Shown here: piece after piece, positions 50,446-59,098 of the stretch
Position numbering within the stretch: the first letter of the stretch is position 1
How the letters are laid out: every line of letters begins with the position of its first letter
Made by a program: the position numbers and the translations under genes
Notes under the pieces: generated by a model
Database searches by the model: none
What the model was told of the DNA's origin: nothing
What the model saw: the letters and a program-made list of their open reading frames with translations, nothing else
Source of the DNA: JAWAFC01 sp038890815
Lineage (GTDB): Archaea; Micrarchaeota; Micrarchaeia; Burarchaeales; JACRGF01
Direction of reading: 5' to 3'
Length of the DNA stretch: 64,000 nt
Assembly: GCA_038890815.1 (NCBI GenBank)
Contig: JAWAFC010000001.1
Span: 88,145-152,144, forward strand

Positions 50446-51087
50446 ATGGCCTTGCCGTATACAAAAAAAGTTCTCGAATATTTCATGCATCCAAAAAATG
50501 TGGGCGAGATGAAAAACCCCGATGCGGTGGCAACGCTGGGCTCGCCCGCGTGCGGCGACATGATAACCACATATCTGAGAATAAATCCAGAGACGCTTGT
50601 CGTGGAGGATGTGAAGTTCAAATCGTATGGATGCGCAGCCAACATAGCCACAGCGTCGGTCATCTCGGAAAAAGCCAAAGGCAGGACTGTGCATGAGATA
50701 CTTGCCATGGATACGGCGACCGCGGCGAGGGAGCTGGGGGGGCTACCGCCGGTTAAGATGCACTGTTCTGTACTGGCGGTGAACACACTCAAGAAGGCAA
50801 TCAAGGAGTACATGGTAGCCAAGGGCATCTGGAAAAAGGAGGAGGTGCCGCTCACGCAGGATGTGATAATCTCCGAGCTGTTCAATGTAGTGAATCCTGA
50901 GATAGGGCTGGACATCGTGAGGCTGAAGATGGTCGAGAACATCAAGATAGACAAAGGTGAGGTGGAGGTAACCATCCGGCTTGGAACAACCGATGAGATG
51001 TTCGCCCAGACCATCAAGGAAGAGGTGGAAGAGGAGCTTCGCAAACTCCAGGGGGTCAAGAAAGTTACGGTAATAGTGAAGAAGTGA
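50446..51087 (+). CDS. iscU: IscU scaffold fused to a MIP18/DUF59 domain
   Basis: 213 residues. Residues 1-125 are IscU: SPACGDMITTYL, SYGCAANIATASVISE and VKMHCSVLAVNTLKKAI carry the three cluster cysteines and the assisting Asp. Residues about 135-213 (DVIISELFNVVNPEIGLDIVRLKMVENIKI, then TTDEMFAQTIKEEVEEELRKLQGVKKV) form a MIP18/PaaD-like domain, normally a separate Fe-S targeting factor. The domain lacks the reactive Cys of some relatives. The fusion puts assembly and delivery in one chain. Confidence 0.9.
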   Translation: MALPYTKKVLEYFMHPKNVGEMKNPDAVATLGSPACGDMITTYLRINPETLVVEDVKFKSYGCAANIATASVISEKAKGRTVHEILAMDTATAARELGGLPPVKMHCSVLAVNTLKKAIKEYMVAKGIWKKEEVPLTQDVIISELFNVVNPEIGLDIVRLKMVENIKIDKGEVEVTIRLGTTDEMFAQTIKEEVEEELRKLQGVKKVTVIVKK

Positions 51088-51091
51088 GGAA

Positions 51092-52363
51092 ATGCAGGGG
51101 CCAATCTCGGTGATAGTGGCCGACCCCCAAGGGAGGATTGTCTCTTTCAACAAGGGGGCTGAGGAGATTTTCGGCTACTCGGCGGAGGAGGTAGTCGGAA
51201 AGGCGCGCATGAGCATTTTTTATGATTGGCCGGCTGTGCTACAGGAAGTGCCCCACATACTGAAGACGGCGAGAGAGCGTGGGCGGTGGGAGGGCAAAGT
51301 AGTGCTGAAGAGGAGGAATGGCGAGAAGTTTGTTGGCAAGCTTGTCGTGACGAGCATGTGGAGGAATGGCGAGCTGACGGGCTACTGTGGGGTGACAAGA
51401 GAGTTGAGGGGAGAGAGTGTAGAGGGGAAAGAGGTCAGGCCGACGCTCGCCACGCAGCTGATGAGGTGGGTTGTCATTCTGCGCGCGCCATTTTTCACCG
51501 CGACTCTCATCCCGATTCTGTTGGGCGCTGGGCTCGCGTGGCATGCCGCAGGCACGTTCGACTGGTGGCTGGGCGCGCTCACGCTGGCCGGCGCGCTCGC
51601 GCTGCATGCAGGAGTAAATACCGCAAACGACTACTGGGATTGGAGGATGGGGAACGATGAGAAAAACTATGATTACATCGCGCCGTTCACTGGAGGGAGC
51701 AGGGCAATTCAGACGGGGATGATAAGCCCGCGCGCGCTGCTGTTGCTTTCGCTCGCCCTGCTCACGGCCGGCTCAGCCATCGGCCTCTACCTCGCATGGT
51801 TAAGAGGATGGCAGATCCTCGCGCTCGGCGCGTTGGGCGTTGCCTCCGGCTATTTTTATTCCGCGCCGCCATTCAGGCTAGCGGGCAGAGGGGTAGGTGA
51901 GGCGCTTGTGGGCCTGAACTTTGGCGTGCTCATGACGCTCGGAGCCTATTATGTACAGGCACAGGTACTCGCGCCAGAGCCCCTGCTTGCCTCGCTGCCG
52001 GTCAGCTTCCTCGTCTCCGCTGTGCTGTGGGCGAACGAGATTCCCGACGCGCGGGGCGATGCGGCGAGCGGAAAGAGGACTATGGTGGTGAGGCTTGGAA
52101 AGGCGAAGGCCGCGGTTTGGTTTTTCGCGCTGCTGTTGCTTGCGTATGCGAGCCTGCTCGTGGGCATCGCAGTAGCTGCCCTCCCGCTTTTCGCTCTCGC
52201 CGCACTTGCAGGGGCATTTTTCGCGTGGAAGGCTGCCTGCGAGGTAGCCGCGCATACGGGGGCATATTATAAGTTGGAGGGGGCGTGTGCCTCAACGCTC
52301 GCAGCGCACTTCCTTACCGGGTTGTTGATTGTGGCTGGAGTGCTCGCGGACAAGCTTATTTAA
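51092..52363 (+). CDS. PAS domain fused to UbiA/MenA-type prenyltransferase
   Basis: 423 residues. Residues 1-110 form a PAS domain (IVADPQGRIVSFNKGAEEIFGYSAEEVVGK, then GELTGYCGVTREL). From about 125 there are eight or nine membrane segments with the two prenyl-diphosphate motifs: NTANDYWDWRMGNDEKN and NEIPDARGDAASGKRTMVVRLGK. The layout and second motif are closest to MenA. It would attach a polyprenyl tail to an aromatic acceptor, possibly for a quinone. Starts four bases after the iscU stop. Confidence 0.9.
   Translation: MQGPISVIVADPQGRIVSFNKGAEEIFGYSAEEVVGKARMSIFYDWPAVLQEVPHILKTARERGRWEGKVVLKRRNGEKFVGKLVVTSMWRNGELTGYCGVTRELRGESVEGKEVRPTLATQLMRWVVILRAPFFTATLIPILLGAGLAWHAAGTFDWWLGALTLAGALALHAGVNTANDYWDWRMGNDEKNYDYIAPFTGGSRAIQTGMISPRALLLLSLALLTAGSAIGLYLAWLRGWQILALGALGVASGYFYSAPPFRLAGRGVGEALVGLNFGVLMTLGAYYVQAQVLAPEPLLASLPVSFLVSAVLWANEIPDARGDAASGKRTMVVRLGKAKAAVWFFALLLLAYASLLVGIAVAALPLFALAALAGAFFAWKAACEVAAHTGAYYKLEGACASTLAAHFLTGLLIVAGVLADKLI
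52356..52363 (+). promoter_or_regulatory. TATA box of the sdhA operon
   Basis: TTATTTAA overlaps the stop codon of the prenyltransferase gene and sits about 26 bases before the sdhA ATG at 52386, implying a leaderless message separate from the upstream genes. Confidence 0.55.
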
Positions 52364-52385
52364 TTACAATCGAGAAAATCGCCTG

Positions 52386-54053
52386 ATGCTCAAGCATGAT
52401 GTGCTCGTTATCGGTGCAGGCCTGGCGGGCATGCGGGCCGCGCTGGAAGCGCATGACAGAGGTTGCGATGTGGCGATTGTCTCGAAGCTGCATCCCATGC
52501 GCTCGCACTCGGGCGCCGCACAGGGGGGCATAAACGCGGCCATCGGAAAGAACGATTCGTGGCAGAAGCACTTTCGCGACACTGTCGTTGCGGGGGACTG
52601 GCTATGCGATCAGGATGCCGTAGAGGTGCTGTGCAGAGAGGCCCCGAACGCGATCAGGGAGCTTGAGAAGTTCGGCGTGCTTTTTTCTAGGGACGGGAGG
52701 GGGGACATCGCGCAGAGGCCTTTTGGCGGGCAGGGAGTCGCCCGCACGTGCTTTGCGGCGGACAAGACGGGCCACGAGATGCTGAACGCGTTGTATGGAG
52801 AGGTGCAGAGGAGAGGCATAACCGTTTATGAAGAATGGTTCGTGACAGCGCTCGCCGGAAACGGCGCGTGCACCGGCGCGGTCGCGTGGGAGATCGCGAG
52901 CGGAGAGATTCAGGCGATCTCTGCAAAGGCCGTTGTCCTCGCAACCGGAGGTCTCGGCAGACTCTATGGGAGGACGACCAATGCGCTGTGCTGCACAGGC
53001 GATGGCATGGCGCTCGCCCTCCGCGCCGGCGCGCTCCTTAAGGACATTGAATTCATTCAGTTTCATCCCACCACGCTTGCCGGCAACAACATCCTCATCA
53101 GCGAGGCCGCGAGAGGGGAAGGCGGTGTCCTGCTCAACAGGCTGGGGGAGAGGTTTATGAAGAAATATGCGCGGGAGGCGGAGCTCGCGCCTCGGGATGT
53201 TGTGGCGAGAAGCATCCAGAGAGAGATTGATGCAGGAAACGGCTTTCCCGGAGGCTATGTGCAGCTCGACCTGAGGGGGCTGGGCAAGGAGAAAATCAGC
53301 GAGAGGCTCCCACAGGTAAGAGAGATATGCATGCATTTTGCCGGCATCGACCCGGCCGAGGAGCCCATCCCCGTACAACCAGCCCAGCACTACGCCATGG
53401 GGGGCATCGCGGTTGATTTGGATGGCGCGAGCAGCGTGAGCGGGCTGTTCGCCGCGGGCGAGTGCGCGTGCTCCGGCGTGCATGGCGCGAACAGGGTTGG
53501 GGGGAACTCATTGCTCGAGACGATTGTATTCGGAAAACGGGTGGGGAGGGCAGCAGCAAGATATGCCGCAAGAGCGAGCGTGGATGTCAGCGAGGCTGAG
53601 CGCGCGCTCGAAAGAGAGAAAAGGAGGCTGAGTGAAATTTTTTCCCGCAGGGGCCGTTCTCATTATGTTCTGAAAAGGCGCATGCAGGAAATCATGGATA
53701 GGTTTGTGGGGATTTTCAGAAATGCGCGTGGGATGCGGGAGGCCTCCGACAAACTCGCGGCGCTCAGGAAGGCTATCGGCCGTGTTGGGGTGGTGGACAA
53801 GGAAAAAGAATTTAACACGGACTTGCTTGCGCTGCTCGAGCTCGACTTCTCGCTCGAGGTAGCGATGGCTGTTGTCGCCAGCGCGCTCGCCAGAAAGGAG
53901 AGCAGGGGGGCGCACTACAGGACGGACTACCCAAAGCCAAGCAGGGAATGGCTCAGACATACGCTCGCTGGGGTGCGAGGAGGGGAGATTGTCTTGGACT
54001 ACGAGCCCGTCAGGATGATAAGGTTGAAGGTGAAGGGATGGAAGTATACCTGA
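52386..54053 (+). CDS. sdhA: Succinate dehydrogenase/fumarate reductase flavoprotein subunit
   Basis: 555 residues. N-terminal FAD motif VLVIGAGLAGMRAALEAHDRG; the His in MRSHSGAAQGGINAA is the one that binds FAD covalently. Active-site elements are EFIQFHPTTLAG, RGEGGVLLNRLGERFM, AQHYAMGGI and the catalytic Arg region GVHGANRVGGNSLLET. The ATG at 52386 is supported by the TATA spacing. The last 16 bases overlap sdhB. Direction (succinate oxidation or fumarate reduction) cannot be told from this. Confidence 0.95.
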   Translation: MLKHDVLVIGAGLAGMRAALEAHDRGCDVAIVSKLHPMRSHSGAAQGGINAAIGKNDSWQKHFRDTVVAGDWLCDQDAVEVLCREAPNAIRELEKFGVLFSRDGRGDIAQRPFGGQGVARTCFAADKTGHEMLNALYGEVQRRGITVYEEWFVTALAGNGACTGAVAWEIASGEIQAISAKAVVLATGGLGRLYGRTTNALCCTGDGMALALRAGALLKDIEFIQFHPTTLAGNNILISEAARGEGGVLLNRLGERFMKKYAREAELAPRDVVARSIQREIDAGNGFPGGYVQLDLRGLGKEKISERLPQVREICMHFAGIDPAEEPIPVQPAQHYAMGGIAVDLDGASSVSGLFAAGECACSGVHGANRVGGNSLLETIVFGKRVGRAAARYAARASVDVSEAERALEREKRRLSEIFSRRGRSHYVLKRRMQEIMDRFVGIFRNARGMREASDKLAALRKAIGRVGVVDKEKEFNTDLLALLELDFSLEVAMAVVASALARKESRGAHYRTDYPKPSREWLRHTLAGVRGGEIVLDYEPVRMIRLKVKGWKYT

Positions 54054-54943
54054 AAGTGCTGAGAAGCAATGGGAAAAAAAGCTGGTTACAAACCTTCCGC
54101 TTGAACTTGCACGAGAATGCCACAGTGCTGGATGCGCTCAGGGAGGCAAAGGAGAAGCTCGCGCCATCGCTCGCTTTCCGAGCATCGTGCAGGAGCAGGA
54201 TATGCGGGGCATGCGCGGTGAGGATAAACGGTGTCGCAAGGCTCGCGTGCGGGACAAAAATAGGCGAAGTGGCCCGGAAGGGCGTTATCAGGGTGGAGCC
54301 GCTGCGAGGCGCACGCGTGATAAAAGACCTCGTGATTGATGAGAGCGACTTCTGGAAAAAGATAGCGGCTGTTGAGCCATGGATGGCCTGGAAGGGTGGG
54401 CGTATGAGCCGCGCTGAGCTCGAGCGCATCGGAAGTGCGGCCGATTGCATTAAGTGCTGGGCCTGCATGAGCGAGTGCGATGTGGCGTGCGAGGATAGAG
54501 GTTTTCTGGGGCCTGCACCCGCAGCTGTGGCATGGAGATTTGTTGCGGACAAAAGAGATGGAAGGAAAAGGGAAAGGCTCGAGGATGCCGTTCGGCTAGG
54601 GTTGTGGAAATGCGCGCATGCCTATGCATGCAGCGAGGTCTGCCCGAAAAAGGTTGACCCACTTGAGGCGATCGCGAAGCTCAGGGAGGAAGCGCTGAGG
54701 CACGGGCTAACCGCCTCGGATGGCGCGAGACATGTGCTGGCATTCGTGGAGTTGGTGAGGAAGAGTGGCAGGCTCGACGAGGCGTTGCTCATCCCACTTA
54801 CCCTCGGGGTGAAGTCCATGCGTGAAATCCCCATGGCGCTTAGGCTGCTGAAGAAAGGAAAGTTGCCCTTTCCGAGGGTGCGTGCCATAAGGGATGCCGA
54901 AAGCGCGCGGAGGATGCTTGAGGGAAATGGGGGAGGGAGATGA
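54038..54943 (+). CDS. sdhB: Succinate dehydrogenase/fumarate reductase iron-sulfur subunit
   Basis: 301 residues, start after AAGGTGA. [2Fe-2S] domain with RASCRSRICGACAVRING and a later Cys in RLACGTKIG. The ferredoxin part has CIKCWACMSECDVAC and CAHAYACSEVCPKKVDP; the third Cys group supports a [4Fe-4S] or [3Fe-4S] centre. A C-terminal extension of about 60 residues (LVRKSGRLDEALLIPLTLGVKSM) resembles that of type-E and thiol:fumarate-type enzymes. Confidence 0.94.
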   Translation: MEVYLKVLRSNGKKSWLQTFRLNLHENATVLDALREAKEKLAPSLAFRASCRSRICGACAVRINGVARLACGTKIGEVARKGVIRVEPLRGARVIKDLVIDESDFWKKIAAVEPWMAWKGGRMSRAELERIGSAADCIKCWACMSECDVACEDRGFLGPAPAAVAWRFVADKRDGRKRERLEDAVRLGLWKCAHAYACSEVCPKKVDPLEAIAKLREEALRHGLTASDGARHVLAFVELVRKSGRLDEALLIPLTLGVKSMREIPMALRLLKKGKLPFPRVRAIRDAESARRMLEGNGGGR

Positions 54944-55815
54944 TCCGCTACGCTTTCTTTCCAGGTTGCATGGCAGACAACGTTACGAGCGAGCAAAAAA
55001 ATGCCGCGAGGCTCGTCGCGCAAAAGGTCGGGATAGAGCTCGTTGATTTCCCCGAGTTTTCGTGCTGCGGGGCGCGGGTGATTCGGGACAAGAGCGAGGG
55101 GGCAGAGCTCGCCCTGAATGCGAGGAACTTGGCCTACGCTGAAAGAGCAGGGCTCGACATGGTGACCATCTGCTCGACCTGCCTGATAACGATGAGCAAG
55201 GCGAATCACGCGCTGAAAAACGACGCGAGGCTCAGGAAAGAAATAAACAGCAAGCTGTCAGAGTTCGGCCTCGCTTACAAGGGTAACGTGAAGGTGAAGC
55301 ACTTCCTGTGGGTGCTCGCTGATGAGATTGAGCTGAGGAAGTTTGTGACCAGGCCGCTGCGCGGGGTGCGCGCTGCGCCATTTTATGGCTGCCACATCCT
55401 GCGCCCCAGCGAGGTGCTCGAGAAAAAGGAGGGTGAGAAGCCCTCATCCTTTGAGAAGGTCATCCGCGCGCTTGGGGCCACGCCCATCAGCTATGAGGAA
55501 ATGTTCCGGTGCTGCGGGTTCCATACCGCGCTCACAGAGAGGGCTACGAGCGTGAGGCTCGCCGGAAAAGCCATCGAGAGCGCGGCGGGGAAGCGGGCAG
55601 ATGTGCTTGTCACTCCCTGTCCATTCTGCCATGTCATGCTCGATGCCTACCAGGAGGACGCCAGGCGGCAGCTGGCCTTCGGCGCGCGCATTCCCGTGCT
55701 GCACCTCGAGCAGCTCGTCGGGCTGGCGCTCGGCCTTCCACCGAAAGAGCTCGGGCTGCACAGGAATGTGGAGAGCGTTGAGAAGCTACTCGCAAAGCTC
55801 AGGTTTAAAATCTGA
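54940..55815 (+). CDS. sdhE: SdhE/HdrB-like CCG-domain subunit of type-E succinate:quinone reductase
   Basis: 291 residues overlapping the sdhB stop (ATGA). Two CCG domains: FFPGCMADN with EFSCCGARV and CSTCL, then FYGCHILRP with MFRCCGFHTA and PCPFCHVM. Each can bind a noncubane [4Fe-4S] cluster as in HdrB. In type-E enzymes this subunit replaces the usual membrane anchors. No SdhF-like gene follows, so membrane contact or an alternative donor such as a thiol is open. Confidence 0.9.
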   Translation: MIRYAFFPGCMADNVTSEQKNAARLVAQKVGIELVDFPEFSCCGARVIRDKSEGAELALNARNLAYAERAGLDMVTICSTCLITMSKANHALKNDARLRKEINSKLSEFGLAYKGNVKVKHFLWVLADEIELRKFVTRPLRGVRAAPFYGCHILRPSEVLEKKEGEKPSSFEKVIRALGATPISYEEMFRCCGFHTALTERATSVRLAGKAIESAAGKRADVLVTPCPFCHVMLDAYQEDARRQLAFGARIPVLHLEQLVGLALGLPPKELGLHRNVESVEKLLAKLRFKI

Positions 55816-55834
55816 AAAGACATTTTACAAAGTC

Positions 55835-56881
55835 GTGTCAGGACAACAAGCGTATGCCAAGCGTATCCAACGGTATCTTGAAATAGAGGGGAGGCTCACT
55901 GAAAAAGAAGCTCAGGGGTATCGGAACCTCAATTTTATTGTCGTTTTTGATGAGTTTTCGAAAAACACGATTGTGTTCAATCCCAATGCGATTAAGGAAA
56001 AGAACCCTTACGCGCTCTCGAGAGCAATAAGGGTTGTGCAATGGACGGAATACGAGAAAGCAAGGGAGCTGTGGGATGCGGTGATCGAAGCTGCAGGGGT
56101 GAGCCGCTGGACCAGACTTTTTCGCAAGAAGGAAACAGAAATGCGGATAGCGCTCCTGAAATTGACGGAAGATGAAAATAAGATGGTGAGGAATGCGGCA
56201 AGAAAAGCGCTGAAAAGAATGATGAAATTCGCCGGCCCCTCTGTGCTGCTTTATCACGATGTGGTGACGACGAGGCGGTCACCGTATGACATTCAGTACG
56301 AGGATCTTGCGTACCAGCTGCAGGATATTCACAACAGGGGACTGCGAACTATTACGGCCACCGAACTTGTAGAAGCAGTGAAGAAAAGAAAGCCTTTGCC
56401 GAAAACGATTGTGCTCACATTTGATGATGGATATGCAAGCTTTTACTACAAAGTTTTTCCTCTGCTCAAAAAATATGGAATAAAAGCAACTGTCTTTATC
56501 GTGACCTGTGATGTCGGCAAAAAAGGCTACATGACATGGGAGCAGCTCAAAGAAATTGCCGATTCGGGGCTTGTTGAAATTGGCTCTCATTCCGTGACTC
56601 ACCAGAACCTAGCCAAGATGGATGAGAAGACTATAATGGAGGAGCTCAAAAAAAGCAAAGAGGAAATCGAAAAGCGCATAGGAAAAAAGGTCAAGGTGTT
56701 TGCGTGGCCGTATGGGGAGGCGCCTCAAAACGCCGAAGAGCTGGTCAAAAAGGCCGGTTATGAGGGGGCGTTTCGGAGCTTCGCTCCCCGCAGCGGCGAT
56801 AACCCGTATGGCCTGAACAGAATGTCCACCGGCGGTGAGCAAAGCAGAATAATTTACGGCACTGTCCTGAAAAAGGCTTGA
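55835..56881 (+). CDS. Polysaccharide deacetylase (NodB) with N-terminal helical extension
   Basis: 348 residues from GTG 55835, since TTTAAAAT (55804-55811) sits at -29. Residues 1-125 are helical and unassigned, ending in a HEAT-like stretch (LTEDENKMVRNAARKALKRMM). The NodB domain follows: SVLLYHDVV, TFDDGYASFYY (catalytic and metal Asp), IGSHSVTHQNLAKM (metal His pair), FAWPYGEAPQNAEEL. No signal peptide, so it may act on cytosolic or membrane-linked glycan intermediates. Confidence 0.85.
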   Translation: MSGQQAYAKRIQRYLEIEGRLTEKEAQGYRNLNFIVVFDEFSKNTIVFNPNAIKEKNPYALSRAIRVVQWTEYEKARELWDAVIEAAGVSRWTRLFRKKETEMRIALLKLTEDENKMVRNAARKALKRMMKFAGPSVLLYHDVVTTRRSPYDIQYEDLAYQLQDIHNRGLRTITATELVEAVKKRKPLPKTIVLTFDDGYASFYYKVFPLLKKYGIKATVFIVTCDVGKKGYMTWEQLKEIADSGLVEIGSHSVTHQNLAKMDEKTIMEELKKSKEEIEKRIGKKVKVFAWPYGEAPQNAEELVKKAGYEGAFRSFAPRSGDNPYGLNRMSTGGEQSRIIYGTVLKKA

Positions 56882-56902
56882 GCCTGAACCGCTCTCCAGA
56901 GC

Positions 56903-57598
56903 TCACAGCCGTCGATCCAACCATCGGATGATCTCCTGTGTTAGGTTTGTCTTCGCCAGCATGTCGGTGCCATGCCCAGCTCCCGAAAAAGTCCTGAGCT
57001 CGCTGGCGGAAGCGAGCTGGGCGAGGCGCTGTGCAGATATGAAGGAGTACTCATCCTCATCGCTCGCTGCGATGAGGAGGGGGATGACCGCCCTGCCCGC
57101 CGCCTTCTCGGTCTTCACGCCGCGGTAATCGAGGCCGGGCGAGAGGAGCACGGCAGCTTTGACATCGCTGTCGCCGACTGCGTATGCGAGCGCGGTATTC
57201 GCGCCAATGCTTGCACCGATGAGCGCGAAAGTGCGCGCGCCCTGCGAGGCGAGGAATTCCTTGGCGGCCCGCACGTCCTCCACCATCGAGTTGAAATCGG
57301 TCTCACCAAAAGCTTCCCACGTTCCCTTGTTGGTACTCCCACCATGCCCGCGCAAGTCGATGGCAATGCTTCTGTAGCCTGCTTTTTGGAGAGCGAGCGC
57401 TAGCTCCCTGTAGGTGCTCCTATCCCGTCTCAGCATGTGAAGCAGGATGACGCCCTTTTCCGAGCTCGCATTGTAGAAAGTCCCCTTGATGAGCCAGCCA
57501 TCGGCAGTGGTGAGGGTCACCTCTCGCACGTCAGCACCCCCCTCCGGAGCCTGCGCGCATCCTGCCAGCAAGAGCGCGATGAGGAATGCCGCGCGCAT
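56903..57598 (-). CDS. Secreted lipoprotein alpha/beta hydrolase
   Basis: 231 residues. Signal with lipobox ALLLAGC, then a serine hydrolase fold: VILLHMLRRDRSTYREL (oxyanion loop), IDLRGHGGS, LIGASIGANTAL with the nucleophile, a LLIAASDEDEYSF Asp and GAGHGTDML His. Related to the dienelactone/serine aminopeptidase-like group. Convergent with the deacetylase gene. Confidence 0.85.
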   Translation of the reverse strand: MRAAFLIALLLAGCAQAPEGGADVREVTLTTADGWLIKGTFYNASSEKGVILLHMLRRDRSTYRELALALQKAGYRSIAIDLRGHGGSTNKGTWEAFGETDFNSMVEDVRAAKEFLASQGARTFALIGASIGANTALAYAVGDSDVKAAVLLSPGLDYRGVKTEKAAGRAVIPLLIAASDEDEYSFISAQRLAQLASASELRTFSGAGHGTDMLAKTNLTQEIIRWLDRRL

Positions 57599-57650
57599 GC
57601 AGCACGTTTGCCCCCGGGAGTTTTAATAGCTTTGCCCGCGAAGTAAGCGC

Positions 57651-58430
57651 ATGCAGGAATTGCCGGGCATCAGAAGGCTGCTGTTGCGCGCGTCGCGCGC
57701 CGCCGCCATCATGCTCAGAAAGAACTTTCTACACATAAAGCGCGTAAGGGAGAAGGGGCCCGGCAACATCGTTACCAACGTGGATGAGGAGATTGAGCAG
57801 AAGTTGTGCTCCATGATTGCGAAGGCCTTTCCACAACACAGCATCGTTGGGGAGGAGGGGACTGAGAGAGCAGGCGAAAGCGCCTGGAGATGGGTGGTAG
57901 ACCCGATCGATGGCACAACGAATTACGCCCGGGGGGTGCCGTTTTTCAACTGCTCCCTCGCGGTGGCCAGAGAGAACGAGGTGGTGCTGGGCACGGTTGT
58001 AAACCCCATAACGGACGAGCTCTTCTTCGCCGAAAGGGGCAGAGGTGCTTTTCTGAATGGGAGAAAAATCAGCGTATCCGGCGTGCGGCAAATCTCAAAA
58101 GCCTACATCGCATACTGCGACGGACATTCAAAGGAAGAGAAAGCGCAGATGATTGGGCCCGCCAACCGCTTCAAGCTCGTCGCAGCCGATTCGAGGAAGT
58201 TTGGCAGCGCCGCGCTCGAGCTCGCCTATGTGGCGTGCGGAAGGTTCGATGCGCTCGTGGCGTTTGCCACAAAAATATGGGACAGCGCGGCCGGAAGCCT
58301 GCTCGTACGCGAGGCTGGCGGCAGAGCGACGGGCGTTGGTGGCGAGAACTGGAACCTTGCCTCAAAAGGAATTATCGCGTGCAACAGATGGATTTACGAT
58401 GATGTGAGGAGGATTCTGCTGGAGGGATGA
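57651..58430 (+). CDS. suhB: Inositol-1-monophosphatase family enzyme
   Basis: 259 residues, leaderless (TTTTAATAG at -26). Metal sites: GEEGTE, WVVDPIDGTTNYARGVPFF and IWDSAAGSLLVREAGG. In archaea these enzymes often act on both inositol monophosphate and fructose-1,6-bisphosphate, so it may be the gluconeogenic FBPase as well. Two bases before the HIT gene. Confidence 0.92.
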   Translation: MQELPGIRRLLLRASRAAAIMLRKNFLHIKRVREKGPGNIVTNVDEEIEQKLCSMIAKAFPQHSIVGEEGTERAGESAWRWVVDPIDGTTNYARGVPFFNCSLAVARENEVVLGTVVNPITDELFFAERGRGAFLNGRKISVSGVRQISKAYIAYCDGHSKEEKAQMIGPANRFKLVAADSRKFGSAALELAYVACGRFDALVAFATKIWDSAAGSLLVREAGGRATGVGGENWNLASKGIIACNRWIYDDVRRILLEG

Positions 58431-58431
58431 C

Positions 58432-58848
58432 ATGGAGGAATGCATTTTCTGCAAAATAGTGGCAAAACAGATGCCTGCGGATATTGTCTATGAAGATGAG
58501 AGATTTATCGCCTTTCTGGACATCCACCCGGCCGCCAAGGGCCATTCGCTCGTCGTGCCCAAAAAGCATGCCAGCGATCTCAACGATTTGGGGGAGCCTG
58601 AGCTGAGCCAGTTCGCGGGCGTTGTGCAACGGGTTGCGCGCGCCATCAAGGAGGTCACGAAATGCGATGGCATCAATATCCTGATGAACAATGGGAGGGC
58701 GGCGGGCCAGATAATCTTCCACGCCCACTGCCACATCGTGCCCAGATTTCATGGTGATGGCATCTCCTTCCGAATTTCCAGAGCGAGATACGAGGAAGGC
58801 GAGGCGGCGGAGATTGCAAAAAAGATTTTAGAAGCAACAAAACAATAA
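58432..58848 (+). CDS. HIT-family nucleotide hydrolase
   Basis: 138 residues. N-terminal CIFCKIVAKQMPADIVYEDE with the CxxC of Hint-type proteins, and the catalytic triad FHAHCHIVPRFHGDG (HxHxHxx). Acts on AMP-N-linked or dinucleoside substrates. Co-transcribed with suhB. Confidence 0.94.
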   Translation: MEECIFCKIVAKQMPADIVYEDERFIAFLDIHPAAKGHSLVVPKKHASDLNDLGEPELSQFAGVVQRVARAIKEVTKCDGINILMNNGRAAGQIIFHAHCHIVPRFHGDGISFRISRARYEEGEAAEIAKKILEATKQ

Positions 58849-58893
58849 TCGTAAGCCCTCATAGTCTAACCAGGACAGGACACAGGCCTCCGG

Positions 58894-58982
58894 AGACAAA
58901 GGGGGGAGGTTTCCCCCCTTCGTCCTGGACCTTCCCTAGACAAAGGGGGGAGGTTTCCCCCCCTTCGTCCTGGACCTTCCCC
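58894..58982 (+). repeat. Two tandem copies of a 44/45-bp hairpin unit inside the tRNA intron
   Basis: Unit AGACAAAGGGGGGAGG...CCTTCGTCC...CTTCCCT at 58894-58937 and 58938-58982; the second has one extra C. Each folds as GAC(A)AAGGGGGG with CCCCCCTT(C)GTC. There are no spacers, so it is a local duplication rather than a CRISPR array. Confidence 0.85.
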
Positions 58983-59075
58983 CCTCGGATAAAGCGTTGA
59001 TGAAAAGGGGTTGCTGGAGGTATTGGAACCAACGATTCGACGAGGAGCGAGCCTCGCGCAAATAAAAAGGGAGGT

Positions 59076-59098
59076 AATAGGAACCGTAGGTTCCTATT
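59076..59098 (+). repeat. Perfect 10-bp inverted repeat in the tRNA intron
   Basis: AATAGGAACC and GGTTCCTATT separated by GTA. Forms a stem with a 3-nt loop in the intron RNA. Confidence 0.85.

Noticed and set aside
52602..53483. 293-residue minus-strand ORF
   Set aside because: Shadow of sdhA caused by G/C-rich third positions.
58994..59006. GTTGATGA in the tRNA-Arg intron as a C box of a C/D guide RNA, with CTGA at about 59125 as D box
   Set aside because: The first base does not fit the C-box consensus well, the boxes are far apart and no D'/C' pair is seen; the CTGA is also part of the outer stem region.
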